64,000 nucleotides of DNA from Methylibium sp. NZG (GCA_001263235.1 LGRD01000005.1:92019-156018); one strand, 5' to 3'. Positions 52,680 through 61,954 are shown, counted from the stretch's first letter. A program made the numbers and translations. The notes: a model not told the origin generated them from the sequence alone.

Positions 52680-53885
52680 GTGAATCCCCCGACCTTCCGC
52701 GCCACCGTGGCCGCGCTCGCCCTGGGTCAACTCGTCTGTTGGGCGGCGCTGTACTACGCTTTCTCGTCCTTCGTGTTGCCGATGCAGCGCGCCATGGCCT
52801 GGAGCAAGCCGCAGATGATGGGCGCGTTCACGCTGGGCCTGGCGCTGTGGGGCGTGGCCACGTATGCCGTGGGCGGGGCGATCGACCGCGGCCACGGCCG
52901 CCGCGTGATGACTGCTGGCGCCGCGCTGGCCGGCGCCGGCTTCCTGCTGTGGTCGCAGGCGGCGAGCCTGCCGCTGCTGTACACGGCTTGGGCGCTGCTG
53001 GGCGTGTCGATGGCGATGACGCTCTACGAACCCGCGTTCAACGTGCTCACCAAGCGCTTCCCTGAGCGCTATGTGCAGGGCATCACCTCGCTCACGCTGG
53101 TGGGCGGCTTTGCCAGCACGCTGAGCTTTCCGGCCGTCGCCGGCCTCATCGCCTGGCTCGACTGGCGCGGCGCGCTGCAGGCCATCGGCGTGTTGTTGCT
53201 GGTGGTGATCGCGCCGCTGCATGCGTGGGCACTGCGCGGCACGCCGCCGGTGGCCGCCCGGCCCGCGAACGCAAGCACCGAGGCCGACGACGCGACCCTG
53301 CACGAGGCACTGCGCGAGCCGTCCTTCTGGCTGCTCACCGCCACCTTCACGCTCTACGCCTTCGGCTCGGCGGCGCTGTGGGCGCATGTGATGCCGGCGT
53401 TCGCGGCCAAAGGCTTCAGCGAGGCGCAGGCGCTGGCAGTGGTCGTGTGGATCGGGCCGGCGCAGGTGCTCGGGCGCCTGTTGTTCCTGGCGTTCGGCCA
53501 GCGCGTCTCGACGCGCCGGATCGGGTTGGTGGTGCTGGCCGGCTTGCCGGTGTCGCTGGCGATCTTTGCGCTGGCGAATCAGATCGCCGCGCTGCTGCTG
53601 TTCGCGCTGCTGTTCGGTCTGGCCAACGGCCTGGTGACGATCGTGCGCGGCAGCCTCGTGCCGCAGTACTACGGCCGGGGCCACGTGGGCCGCATCAGCG
53701 GGGCGATGAGCGGCATCGCGCTGCTGTCGCGCGCGGCGGCGCCACTGGCCACTGCGTGGCTGCTGCTGGCGCTGCCGGGCTACACCGAGATGCTGCTCGT
53801 GCTGGCCGGGCTCGGGGTGGCGGCGGTGGCGGCGTTTGCCTGGGCTCGGCCGCCGCGCAACCCACCGCCCGCTGTCGCGCCCTGA
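52680..53885 (+). CDS. MFS transporter
   Basis: 401 residues from GTG 52680, twelve membrane helices; LALGQLVCWAALYYAFSSFVLPMQ opens, DRGHGRRVMTAGAAL is the loop 2-3 MFS motif, and ALGFGLANGLVT-like LLFGLANGLVTIVRGS occurs in the second half. It belongs to the OFA/monocarboxylate-like MFS group. Divergent from the acyl-CoA dehydrogenases (124-bp gap), so it may import their substrate. No clear ribosome site. Confidence 0.86.
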   Translation: MNPPTFRATVAALALGQLVCWAALYYAFSSFVLPMQRAMAWSKPQMMGAFTLGLALWGVATYAVGGAIDRGHGRRVMTAGAALAGAGFLLWSQAASLPLLYTAWALLGVSMAMTLYEPAFNVLTKRFPERYVQGITSLTLVGGFASTLSFPAVAGLIAWLDWRGALQAIGVLLLVVIAPLHAWALRGTPPVAARPANASTEADDATLHEALREPSFWLLTATFTLYAFGSAALWAHVMPAFAAKGFSEAQALAVVVWIGPAQVLGRLLFLAFGQRVSTRRIGLVVLAGLPVSLAIFALANQIAALLLFALLFGLANGLVTIVRGSLVPQYYGRGHVGRISGAMSGIALLSRAAAPLATAWLLLALPGYTEMLLVLAGLGVAAVAAFAWARPPRNPPPAVAP

Positions 53886-53961
53886 GACGGCAGCCGCGAG
53901 GGTGCCGCGTCTGGTGTGCGCCGTGGTACAACGCCCTCCCCAAAACCACCAGGAGACTCCC

Positions 53962-54195
53962 ATGGCCGTCGCCAAAGTCATTGAAATCATCTCGGGCAGC
54001 AAGAAGAGCTTCGACGACGCGGTGACCGACGGGCTGGCCCGCGCCACCGACTCCGTCAGCGACGTGACCGGCGCCTGGATCAAGGACCAGCGCGTCATCG
54101 TCGAAGGCGGCAAGATCGTCGAGTACCGGGTGGTCATGAAGGTGACCTTCGTGCTCAAGCCCGCGGCGGGCGCCCGGTCGTCCAAGAAGCGCTGA
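53962..54195 (+). CDS. dodecin (flavin-binding)
   Basis: 77 residues from ATG 53962, AGGAG upstream. AVAKVIEIISGSKKSFDDAV is the dodecin opening, and VTGAWIKDQRVIVEGGKIVEYRVVMKVTFVL is the beta-sheet with the flavin-stacking Trp. Dodecins form dodecamers that bind FMN or riboflavin for storage and protection. The last seven residues are basic. The enzyme neighbours are flavoproteins, an appealing but unproven link. Confidence 0.9.
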   Translation: MAVAKVIEIISGSKKSFDDAVTDGLARATDSVSDVTGAWIKDQRVIVEGGKIVEYRVVMKVTFVLKPAAGARSSKKR

Positions 54196-54392
54196 CCGCC
54201 GGCCCGTCCGCCGCGCCTGGCACGCGCCACTGCACCGACCGAGCGCCGCGCCGCACAGCCGCTCAGCCAGTCCCCCGATCTGCCCATCAATTGTCACGCT
54301 TGGTGGTTGCTTTCACTGCCGCGAACGCGGATTGGCTCGCCGGGTAGGTAAATTGGGGGGGTGGGGCTGCGGGCATCGGGAGCGGGGTTCGA

Positions 54393-56858
54393 ATGGCGTT
54401 CAAGGGCGGCGGGTTCACAAGGTCGGGCTCGACCGGCAGTCTGCCGGGCTGCGTCAGCGGCTTCGAGGCAGGTCGCGTGACGCCTGGCCTCTGGGGAGCC
54501 AGCCTGGTGTTCGCCGTGGCGGCGCTGTTCAGCCACGCTGTGGCGGCTCAGCCGGCGCAAACGGGTGGCGACACCGAAACCGGCTTCGTCGCCCTTGCCG
54601 CGATGGTGGTTGCGGGCCTGGCCGGGGTGGCGTTGCTGGCCTACGGCGTTGCTCGCCTGAGGTCGGCCGGTCGGCGGGCCAAGCCGGCACGCGGCAGCCG
54701 CACGAGGCCAACGGCGCGACCGCCGTTCGGTGCGGCGCGGTCGCCGTCGTGGGCGGATTCCTCGGGGCCCGACGATGCGGCTCGCGACGCCGAGGCGCCA
54801 AGTGGGTCGGCCGCCCGGCGCCACGGCAGTTCGGCCCGGGGCGCCGCGCTGCACACTGCCAACTCGCACTCCATCCCGAGGGTCACCGACGAGGTCACTG
54901 CGCCGCGCACCATCGCGCCCCACCGGCCTGCAGTGGCGCCTGCGGCAGCCGCCGCACGAAGCGACGCCACCAGGAACCCGCCGGCCCCGAGCCGCGCGCC
55001 CGAGCGGCCCGCCGAGCCGCACCGGGACCGCGTGTGGAGCATGCTGGACGAGATCCGTCACGTCCCACTCGCCACCCGGCTGGCGCCGATCGCCGGGGTG
55101 GCGCCACGGCACCGCCTGGCTGCGGCCGACGAGGAGACCGTGCCCGCGGCCTTGTCGCTGCCCTCTGGCGCTGCAAAGGCCGCCGCGCCCGCGGCGCGAA
55201 CGCCGGGTGCGCACCCGCCGCCGGTGGCGCCTGTGCCGACTGCCTCAGCATCCAAGCTGCCGGCTGCGCTCGCCCCGGCCGCCCCCGCCGCCCCGGCCAT
55301 CAACCCACCCATCGCAGCGGCGAGAGCGGAGCCGGCGGCAGTGGCGCCCGCAGCCGCCGCCCCACGGCCGCCGGTGGCGATGGGCGCTCCACGTGCCGCA
55401 CAAGACCGCCCGCCCCCCACCGAGCCCGGCTCCTCGGCGCGCTGGTCCGACGAGAAGCGGGCCGAACTGCGCCGCGCCGTTGATCGGCTGCGCGCCTCGC
55501 GCGACCCGCACCCTCAACGGCGAAAAGGCGACGCGTTGGCCGCCGCATCGTCGGCCGGAGCCGTCGCGCAGGCTGCGCCACCTTCTGTGCGGGCAGCGGC
55601 GCAGGCCCACTCGCGCGCACAGCGCCCGGCCGGCGTCGAACGTCGGCGTGCGGACGACACCGTGTCGCAGCCGCACGAGTTTCAGTTGTCGGCCGCCGAC
55701 CGCGGCGAGCGTGCCCGCTGGATCGGGCCCGACGAGGAGGTGGTGGTGTCTGGCCACGCCATTGCGGGCATGGTCTACGTGGGCGCTGCCAGCCGGTACA
55801 GCGGCGTCGAGTCCGACCCCGCGCTCATCGACGACGAACTCGACGTCAGTGCGCCCGAGGCCACCGCGGCGGGAAGCCTGGACGCCGCCAACTCCAGCTA
55901 CGCCTCGCTCGAGCCGGCACACCGCGGCGCCTACCTGGCCTGGCTCGCCGGCGGGCGCAGCGCAAGCGCACCGGCGAGCTTTGCGCTGATCTTCTTCATG
56001 GGTCTGGAGCGCAGGGTGATCGAGCTCCTCGGCCGCACCGACGCGCTGCCCGAGCTGAACCGGCTGGCCGCCGAGATGCGCCGGCTGGTGCAGACCCACG
56101 GCATGGACTCGTTCTCGCTGCACCACCACGCGACAAGGCTGGCGGCGCTGGTCGACATGCAGTCCACGCGTGAGCGCATGTACCGGCGGCCCGTGCCTGT
56201 GCTGCACCGCACCTACGACCTGCCGGTGGAATTGCGCCTGGCGCTGGGGCATGCGGCATTCGACCAGGCCCCGTTGCCAGCGGCCTGGGCGCTGGCCTGG
56301 CTGCTGGCGGACCAGACCTTTCACCTGCGCTCGCCGATGACGCGCTGCCCCGACGAGTTCCGCCGTCTTTTCGATGCCCGCTATGGCGAACGTTTCGGCG
56401 CCGGCCTGCGGCTTCCGGACGCCGGTCGCCAGCTGCAACTGACCTACACGCCGGTCTCGCGCTCGCTGGCCAGCGCCGACGGCTTTCACTTCGCCGTCGA
56501 TGAAGCCTTGGACGTCGATGCCGGCTGTACCGCCGCCGCCGAGATGCGGGCCCTGTGCAGCCTGTGCGCCGAAGACCTGTTCGAGTACAGCCGCTACATC
56601 GGCCGCCACCCGGCGGCGCTCGCCTCGCCCGACGCGCAGTTGAGACTGCCCGCGGCCATCCGCCCTGCGGCGTTGAAAGCCCGCATCGCCGAGCTCAGGC
56701 TGGCCTGCCAAAGCGGCCGCCCGCCCGCCAACCCGCACGAGGCCGCGCTGGCGCTGTGGGGCGTCGGCCTGGCGGACAAGGACAGCGCCGGGCTGCTGCA
56801 GGCGCTGCTGGCGGCCGAAGACATCTCCACCGGTTCACGGCCCGAGCGCGGCCTCTGA
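54393..56858 (+). CDS. membrane-anchored TerB_N domain protein
   Basis: 821 residues. Two hydrophobic segments (about 30-50 GLWGASLVFAVAALFSHAVA and 68-88 GFVALAAMVVAGLAGVALLA), then 350 residues of Ala/Pro/Arg-rich linker, then a domain matching TerB N-terminal: RWIGPDEEVVVSGHAIAGMVYVG, DPALIDDELDV, HRGAYLAWLAGGRS, FALIFFMGLERRVIEL and PVELRLALGHAAFD. TerB_N proteins usually sit with TerB and DNA-acting or signalling genes in tellurite/stress or defence islands. Here none are adjacent. Its membrane anchoring with a long linker is unusual. Confidence 0.8.
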   Translation: MAFKGGGFTRSGSTGSLPGCVSGFEAGRVTPGLWGASLVFAVAALFSHAVAAQPAQTGGDTETGFVALAAMVVAGLAGVALLAYGVARLRSAGRRAKPARGSRTRPTARPPFGAARSPSWADSSGPDDAARDAEAPSGSAARRHGSSARGAALHTANSHSIPRVTDEVTAPRTIAPHRPAVAPAAAAARSDATRNPPAPSRAPERPAEPHRDRVWSMLDEIRHVPLATRLAPIAGVAPRHRLAAADEETVPAALSLPSGAAKAAAPAARTPGAHPPPVAPVPTASASKLPAALAPAAPAAPAINPPIAAARAEPAAVAPAAAAPRPPVAMGAPRAAQDRPPPTEPGSSARWSDEKRAELRRAVDRLRASRDPHPQRRKGDALAAASSAGAVAQAAPPSVRAAAQAHSRAQRPAGVERRRADDTVSQPHEFQLSAADRGERARWIGPDEEVVVSGHAIAGMVYVGAASRYSGVESDPALIDDELDVSAPEATAAGSLDAANSSYASLEPAHRGAYLAWLAGGRSASAPASFALIFFMGLERRVIELLGRTDALPELNRLAAEMRRLVQTHGMDSFSLHHHATRLAALVDMQSTRERMYRRPVPVLHRTYDLPVELRLALGHAAFDQAPLPAAWALAWLLADQTFHLRSPMTRCPDEFRRLFDARYGERFGAGLRLPDAGRQLQLTYTPVSRSLASADGFHFAVDEALDVDAGCTAAAEMRALCSLCAEDLFEYSRYIGRHPAALASPDAQLRLPAAIRPAALKARIAELRLACQSGRPPANPHEAALALWGVGLADKDSAGLLQALLAAEDISTGSRPERGL

Positions 56859-56927
56859 GACCACCGCCGGTCCACCGCCGTGCGCGGTACCGCAAGCCGG
56901 TGCGCGAGCGCGCGCAGGCGCCGCTCG

Positions 56928-58709
56928 TCAACTCAGCTGCAAGCTCAGCACCACGCCCGCCAGCGGCCCGACCTTCAGCGTCACCTTGCCGCGCGCGTCG
57001 GCTTTCACCGGCCGGCCCGACGGTTGCTCGACCCATTTGCCCGCAGGCAGCGACAGCGAGGTTTCCACCGGGCCATTGCCGCGGTTGATGGCCACGAGGG
57101 CGTGCTCGCCGCTGCCCTCGTCGCTGCGCAGGTGCACCAGCAAGCCGAGCAGGTCGTTGCTGACCAGCGTTTCGACGCTGCCGGTGCGCAACACCGGCAC
57201 AGCGTCGCGGATGGCGATGCAGCGCTTGTAGTGGGCGAACAGGTCTTCGTCGAACGCGACCGTGTCGGGTGGCTCGCGCCGGCTGCCGTCGGGGGCACTC
57301 GCTTCGGCGTCGTGGCTCAGCTCGCGCCACAACATCGGCTTGCGGCAGCACGGGTCGTTGGCGCCCCACAGGCCTGCTTCGTCGCCCATGTAGACCATCG
57401 GCGCGCCCAGGTACGCCATCTGGAACAGCACGAACAGCTTGTGCAGCGCGCGCGCATGCGCGTCGGGCTTGCGCGCGTCGAGCGCAGGCACCCGCGAGTC
57501 GCGCGGGTGGTAGGCCTCGTCGAAGCGGCGGTAGTCGAGCTTGTCGCGGTTGACGGCGTGCGAGGCCAGGCGCGCCGTGTCGTGGCTGCCGAACAGGTTT
57601 TGCATCACCGGCGCCACGCAGGGCGGGTAGGCGTGGCGCAACTCGGCGAGCTTCTGGTCGAACTCGGTGGCGGTGATGCGCTGCTCGTCGCGGAAGAAAA
57701 ACTCGTCGCACGCGAACGCAAAGTTGTAGTTCATCACCGCGTCGAACTCGTCGCCCTGCAAGTAGGGCGTGTTGAACTCGACATCGCGGATGTTCTCGGC
57801 CACCAGGTAGGCCTGCGGGTTGACCTGCTTGACCAGCGTTCGCCAGCCCTTCCAGAAGCCGTGCGGCAGGCACGGCGCCACGTCGAGCCGCCAGCCGTCG
57901 ATGCCGCGGGACACATCGCCTTGCGGCGCCATCCAGCGGCGTGTGACCGCGTTGATGTAGGCCAGCGGGCCTTCGGCGAGCGTGCCGTTCTCTTGCCGCA
58001 ACTCGGGCAGCGTGGCGTGGCCGCGCCACGATTCGTACTGAAAGCCATCCGGGTCGTCACGCCACGAGGTGACCTTGAACCAGCTGCGAAATCGCGACTT
58101 GCGCTGGTGCTTGATCAGATCGAGAAACGCCCAGTGGCGCACGCCCACGTGGTTGAACACGCCGTCGAAGATGACGCGCATGCCGCGCGCATGCGCCTGC
58201 GCGATCAACTTGAGCATCAGCCGGTCGGCGCTGGTCCAGACCCAGGTGGCCGGGTCGTCGGGCACCTCCAGCGCCATCAGCGCGCGGTCGCCCGACGGGT
58301 CGGGGCCGAAGTGCACATCGACGTGGTGCAGCGTGGCCGCGTCGTACTTGTGGTGCGAGGGCGCGTCGAACACGGGGTTGAGGTAGATCGCAGTCACACC
58401 CAACTCCTGCAGGTAAGGCAGCCGCTGCAGGATGCCGGCGATGTCGCCGCCGTAGCGCCGGTCGGGCAGGTTGTCCATCAGCGCCTTGCCGCTGGCGCGC
58501 TCCCAGGGTTGCAGCGCGTACCAGTCGCTCGACCAAGGGTGCGTGCGCCAGCCGGGGTGCAGCGCACCGCCGTGCAGCGAGCCGTTCAGGCTGTCGGGCG
58601 TGGGGTCGTTGCTGGGGTCGCCGTTGCAGAAACGTTCGGGAAAGATCTGATACCAGACCGCGTGGCGCGCCCACCCAGGTGTGAAGTCTTCCGTTGCCTT
58701 GCCCGTCAT
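56928..58709 (-). CDS. GH13 alpha-amylase-family glycosidase
   Basis: 593 residues. TIM-barrel motifs: FDGVFNHVG (region I), nucleophile Asp about 276 in GWRLDVAP, acid/base Glu about 305 in YLVAENI, and LFGSHDTAR with His/Asp 376-377. The start WYQIFPERFCNGDPSNDP is typical of cyclomaltodextrinase/neopullulanase or maltogenic enzymes, though their N-terminal domain is absent. No signal peptide, so cytoplasmic. It hydrolyses alpha-glucans or maltodextrins. Its ATG overlaps the retropepsin frame end (ATGA, 58706-58709). Confidence 0.9.
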   Translation of the reverse strand: MTGKATEDFTPGWARHAVWYQIFPERFCNGDPSNDPTPDSLNGSLHGGALHPGWRTHPWSSDWYALQPWERASGKALMDNLPDRRYGGDIAGILQRLPYLQELGVTAIYLNPVFDAPSHHKYDAATLHHVDVHFGPDPSGDRALMALEVPDDPATWVWTSADRLMLKLIAQAHARGMRVIFDGVFNHVGVRHWAFLDLIKHQRKSRFRSWFKVTSWRDDPDGFQYESWRGHATLPELRQENGTLAEGPLAYINAVTRRWMAPQGDVSRGIDGWRLDVAPCLPHGFWKGWRTLVKQVNPQAYLVAENIRDVEFNTPYLQGDEFDAVMNYNFAFACDEFFFRDEQRITATEFDQKLAELRHAYPPCVAPVMQNLFGSHDTARLASHAVNRDKLDYRRFDEAYHPRDSRVPALDARKPDAHARALHKLFVLFQMAYLGAPMVYMGDEAGLWGANDPCCRKPMLWRELSHDAEASAPDGSRREPPDTVAFDEDLFAHYKRCIAIRDAVPVLRTGSVETLVSNDLLGLLVHLRSDEGSGEHALVAINRGNGPVETSLSLPAGKWVEQPSGRPVKADARGKVTLKVGPLAGVVLSLQLS

Positions 58710-59392
58710 GGCCGCTTGTCCAACGTCAACTGATCGTTGTCGCGCTTCATCTGAAAGCGCGTGAGGAAGCTGTTGCCCAGCAGCACCTGGTCCATCTGCG
58801 CCGGCAGCACGGTGGCGTCGACGTTGTAGACCTGCACGTCGCCCACGCGCACCACGTCGAGCGTGACGCGGTGCACCGGCACCTGGCCGTTGGCGGTGTT
58901 GCTCATGCCGCGCTGGCCTTGGCGGTAGGGCAGGCCGATGCTGTCGGCCGTTGCCTGGCTCATCGCGATGTGCGTCGCGCCGGTGTCCACGATGAAGCGC
59001 ACCGACTTGCCGTTGATTGAGCCAGTGGTGGTGAAGTGCCCGCCGCTGCCCGCCGTCAGCACGATCTGCGAGCCGCCGCCCGCGCTGGCCGCGCCGCCCA
59101 GGTTGACCTGCGCGGCACCCATGCGCAAGGTGACTCGTTTGCCGGCCACCTGCACCGTGGCGTCAGCGCCGCTCACCGCGAGCAGCTTGACGCCTTGCAC
59201 CGTGCTGCCCACCGCGACGGTGCGCGGCGTGCCGTCGATCACCAGCAGAGCCTTGTCGCCCAGGCTGCCGCTCATCGAGACGGTTTGTGCGGCCGCCGAG
59301 CCGACGACCGAGAAAGCGACGCAGCAGACCGCGAGAAGCCGGCGCGCCGCAAAGGCCACCGGCCCATTCGCTCCGAGCCGGCCCACGCGCAT
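58706..59392 (-). CDS. retropepsin-like aspartic protease (TIGR02281 type)
   Basis: 228 residues. Signal peptide or anchor 18-36 (LLAVCCVAFSVVGSAAAQ), a small N-terminal domain, then a single-lobe aspartic protease with catalytic Asp about 136 in FIVDTGATHIAM; the LLGNSFLTRFQMK flap/hydrophobic motif follows. Dimeric periplasmic clan AA protease of unknown substrate. The stop overlaps the GH13 ATG, so the two are co-translated, with no obvious functional connection. Confidence 0.88.
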   Translation of the reverse strand: MRVGRLGANGPVAFAARRLLAVCCVAFSVVGSAAAQTVSMSGSLGDKALLVIDGTPRTVAVGSTVQGVKLLAVSGADATVQVAGKRVTLRMGAAQVNLGGAASAGGGSQIVLTAGSGGHFTTTGSINGKSVRFIVDTGATHIAMSQATADSIGLPYRQGQRGMSNTANGQVPVHRVTLDVVRVGDVQVYNVDATVLPAQMDQVLLGNSFLTRFQMKRDNDQLTLDKRP

Positions 59393-59400
59393 TCACCGTC

Positions 59401-59561
59401 AGAAGCTGTGAATGGACCCAGCGCGCCCGAGCGGGCCGCCAAGACGGTGCCAATCAAGGCGCAAAGCACAGCCGTAGCTCGGGCTACGGCGAGCATTTGC
59501 AACGCCGAGTGGCGCCGTCTTGGCGGGACGAGCGGGTGTGCGGGGTTCGTTCACAGCTTCT
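59401..59561. repeat. 161-bp palindromic intergenic element
   Basis: Perfect 12-bp ends AGAAGCTGTGAA and TTCACAGCTTCT flank inner arms CCGCCAAGACGGTGCC and GGCGCCGTCTTGGCGG (one mismatch), with a central hairpin GCCGTAGC-N4-GCTACGGC. It fits exactly between the retropepsin start and the yajQ stop (59562). It has no coding capacity and looks like a non-autonomous palindromic element. Confidence 0.78.
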
Positions 59562-60050
59562 TTAGTCCCGGAAGTTGTCGAACGAGAGCGGCGCGTCGGC
59601 GATGTCCTTGCGGATCAGCGCCATCGCGGCCTGCAGGTCGTCGCGTTTGGCGCCGGTCACGCGCACCGTGTCGCCCTGGATCGAGGCCTGCACCTTCAGC
59701 TTGCTCTGCTTGAGGGCGGTCTGGATCTTCTTGGCCGTGTCGCTGTCGATGCCGCTTTTGACGACCAGCACCTGCTTCACCTTGTCGCCGCCGATCTTCT
59801 CGATCTTGGCGCTGCGGTCGATGAAACGCGCATCGACGCTGCGCTTGGTGAGTTTGGCGATCAGGATGTCCATCACCTGGCCGATCTGGAAGTCGCTGTC
59901 GGCCCACACCGTCAACTCCTTCTCCTTCAGCTCGACCTTGGCCGACGAACCTTTGAAGTCGAAGCGCGTGCCGATTTCCTTCGCCGTCTGGTCAACGGCG
60001 TTCTTGACCTCGACCAGGTTCGGGTCGAGCACGGTGTCAAAGCTGGGCAT
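59562..60050 (-). CDS. yajQ: YajQ-family nucleotide-binding protein
   Basis: 162 residues from ATG 60050, full family length. Opens [40 protein letters not shown] and [18 protein letters not shown] are typical, and the end PLSFDNFRD is the invariant terminus. YajQ proteins bind c-di-GMP or nucleotides and, with transcription factors, affect virulence genes in related bacteria; the role here is unproven. The window also contains a cyclase and a GGDEF-EAL protein. Confidence 0.95.
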   Translation of the reverse strand: MPSFDTVLDPNLVEVKNAVDQTAKEIGTRFDFKGSSAKVELKEKELTVWADSDFQIGQVMDILIAKLTKRSVDARFIDRSAKIEKIGGDKVKQVLVVKSGIDSDTAKKIQTALKQSKLKVQASIQGDTVRVTGAKRDDLQAAMALIRKDIADAPLSFDNFRD

Positions 60051-60114
60051 GTGCGGATTGTCACCCCAAGCCGCGCGCCGCGACACCGAATGGATCAAAA
60101 TTCGAAGATGACAC

Positions 60115-60180
60115 AGCCCCCACGTCGCTTTGCTCCTGCCCCCCGAGGGGGTGGTCAGTGGCTTCGGGCGGCCGGGCGCC
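60115..60180 (+). repeat. GC-rich dispersed repeat, family A copy 3
   Basis: AGCCCCCACGTCGCTTTGCT followed by CCTGCCCCCCGAGGGGGTGG then CAGTGGCTTCGGGCGGCCGG. Closely matches the start of copy 1 (11476). It directly precedes the murB ATG (60187), leaving no room for a separate Shine-Dalgarno. Confidence 0.72.
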
Positions 60181-60186
60181 ACTGAC

Positions 60187-61203
60187 ATGCAAGTCGAGTC
60201 GGCCGTCAGCTTGAAACCCTACAACACCTTCGGCCTGCCGGCGGTGGCGCAGACGCTCGTGCGCATCGCCAGCGACGCCGACGTGCGCCGCGTCGTGGAC
60301 GACCCGACATTCGGCCGCGCGCCGAAGTTCGTGCTGGGCGGCGGCAGCAACATCGTGCTCACGCGCGACATGCCGCAGGTGGTGCTGAAGGTCGAGGTGC
60401 GCGGCATGCGGCTGGTCGAAGAGCGGCCCGACGCGTGGATCGTCGAAGCCGGCGCCGGCGAAGACTGGCACGCCCTCGTCGCCTGGACGTTGGCGCAGGG
60501 CTGGCCGGGGCTCGAAAACCTGGCGCTGATCCCCGGCACGGTGGGCGCCGCGCCGGTGCAGAACATCGGCGCGTACGGGCTGGAGTTGCAAGACCGTTTC
60601 GAGAGTCTCGATGCGGTCGACCTGGTCACTGGCCGCAGCGTCACGCTGCACCCGCAGATCTGCGCCTTCGGCTACCGCGACAGCGTCTTCAAGCACTCGC
60701 TCGCCGGCCGCAGCGTGATCACGCGCGTGCGCTTCCGTCTGCCGCGGCCGTGGAGGCCGGTGCTGGGCTACCTCGACATTGAACGCAAGATGACCGAGAC
60801 CGGCACAGCCGCGCCGAGCGCGCAGCAACTGTTCGACTGGGTCTGCGCCATCCGCCGCGCCAAGCTGCCCGACCCGGCGCTGATCGGCAACGCCGGCAGC
60901 TTCTTCAAGAACCCGCTCGTCACGCCCGAACAATGCCGCGACATCATCGGCCGCGACCCGACCGTGGTGCACTACCCGCTGCCCGACGGCACCATCAAGC
61001 TCGCCGCCGGCTGGATGATCGACGCCTGCGGCTGGAAGGGCAAGAGCGTCGGCCAGGCCGGCGTCTACGAAAAGCAGGCGCTCGTGCTGGTCAACCGCGG
61101 CGGCGCCATCGGCTCCGAGGTGATGACGCTGGCGCGCGCGATTCAGGAGAGTGTTTACGGCCGCTTCGGCATCCGCCTGGAGCCCGAGCCGGTGGTGGTG
61201 TGA
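60187..61203 (+). CDS. murB: UDP-N-acetylenolpyruvoylglucosamine reductase
   Basis: 338 residues from ATG 60187. MurB type I motifs: [58 protein letters not shown] and the proton-donor Ser in [11 protein letters not shown]; the C-terminal [18 protein letters not shown] is the type I lobe. FAD-dependent, it makes UDP-MurNAc with NADPH in peptidoglycan synthesis, an essential step. The 5' end abuts a family-A repeat, and no ribosome site is seen. Confidence 0.95.
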   Translation: MQVESAVSLKPYNTFGLPAVAQTLVRIASDADVRRVVDDPTFGRAPKFVLGGGSNIVLTRDMPQVVLKVEVRGMRLVEERPDAWIVEAGAGEDWHALVAWTLAQGWPGLENLALIPGTVGAAPVQNIGAYGLELQDRFESLDAVDLVTGRSVTLHPQICAFGYRDSVFKHSLAGRSVITRVRFRLPRPWRPVLGYLDIERKMTETGTAAPSAQQLFDWVCAIRRAKLPDPALIGNAGSFFKNPLVTPEQCRDIIGRDPTVVHYPLPDGTIKLAAGWMIDACGWKGKSVGQAGVYEKQALVLVNRGGAIGSEVMTLARAIQESVYGRFGIRLEPEPVVV

Positions 61204-61235
61204 AGCCCAGCTTCAAAGGATCAAAGGAGATCGAG

Positions 61236-61628
61236 ATGGCACAGTGGCGCAAGAAATCATCCTCCAACGAGGTCTACACGCTTGAGGAGATCGAGGCCCG
61301 GCTGAAGGCCGAACTGCCGCACTGGTACTTCGAGGACGGCTGGATCCGCCGCAAGTACAAGACCACCGGCTGGAAGAGCACGCTGATGGTCGTCAACACC
61401 GTCGGCCACTTGGCCGAAGCGGCGTGGCACCACCCCGACCTGACGGTGAGCTACGCCTTCGTCACCGTCAAGCTCAACAACCACGAGGCCAAGGGCATCA
61501 CCGACAAGGACTTTGCCTTGGCGCAAAAGATTGAAGAGGTGGTGATGTGGCAGCCGGGGAAGGAGGAGGGGGCGGTGTTGGAGGGGACGCCGGATGACCC
61601 GCGGTTCAAGTACTTGAAGTATGAGTAG
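61236..61628 (+). CDS. 4a-hydroxytetrahydrobiopterin dehydratase-like protein
   Basis: 130 residues from ATG 61236 with AAAGGAGA upstream. The PCD/DcoH active-site set appears as HLAEAAWHHPDLTVSY and KLNNHEAKGITDKDFALAQKIE. The family recycles pterin after aromatic amino-acid hydroxylation, but no phhA is near, and longer forms like this one may serve molybdopterin or an unknown role. It starts 33 bp after murB and ends directly before the integron region. Confidence 0.83.
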   Translation: MAQWRKKSSSNEVYTLEEIEARLKAELPHWYFEDGWIRRKYKTTGWKSTLMVVNTVGHLAEAAWHHPDLTVSYAFVTVKLNNHEAKGITDKDFALAQKIEEVVMWQPGKEEGAVLEGTPDDPRFKYLKYE

Positions 61629-61629
61629 C

Positions 61630-61676
61630 GCCCAAAGCGTTCGAGGCAAGCGGGGGCGTCAAGCGTCCGCTTGACT
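61630..61676. repeat. attC-like sequence, degenerate and truncated
   Basis: Starts GCCCAAAGCGTTCGAGGCAA then GCGGGGGCGTCAAGCGTCCG. Over 42 bases, about 31 match the good attC at 63864 (GTTTGAG-TTAAGCGG...CAGGCGTCCGCT). The right-hand GTTGGGC is missing, so it is probably a dead site marking the old end of the array, right after the pterin dehydratase stop. Confidence 0.4.
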
Positions 61677-61872
61677 GCTCATCAAGCCGGATGGTCACCT
61701 GCCTTTTGAGCGGCGAGGCGTGGGGGTTCCTCCGAGAGGAACTGAAGTCGCATTGCTTTCGCATGGCTGCACCGGCTCCTCTTCTTCCGAGTGGTCCGGA
61801 CCGTCGATGAGGCGTGCAGGTTCGTCTGCAAACACGATCTGCAATCCTCGAACGAGACACCGTGCCTGCGCG
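61677..61872. other. no gene seen; probable decayed cassette
   Basis: About 195 bp between the degenerate attC-like end and the first good site. Open frames here are short and overlap attC sequence; none resembles a protein family. I see no promoter or RNA gene. Confidence 0.5.
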
Positions 61873-61923
61873 GTCTAACGTTCGAATTCAGCGGCGGTCG
61901 GAGGCCGACCGCTGGGGTTGGGC
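61873..61923 (-). repeat. attC site 1
   Basis: GTCTAAC (61873-61879) and GTTGGGC (61917-61923) bound an imperfect palindrome containing CAGCGGCGGTC and GACCGCTG. On the minus strand the core is GTTAGAC, fitting GTTRRRY. It lies 31 bp 3' of the membrane-protein gene. Confidence 0.75.
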
Positions 61924-61954
61924 TGCACCGAGTTGCGTACCGGATCGCATTGGC

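Noticed and set aside
50202..54290. Single open frame of 1362 codons on the minus strand
   Set aside because: Only the first 377 codons are a real acyl-CoA dehydrogenase. The rest is antisense to the second dehydrogenase and to the MFS and dodecin genes, and reads as Arg/Gly-rich shadow sequence caused by high GC.
61606..61860. 84-codon minus-strand frame near the array end
   Set aside because: Overlaps the pterin dehydratase end and the degenerate attC, has no family resemblance and no ribosome site.
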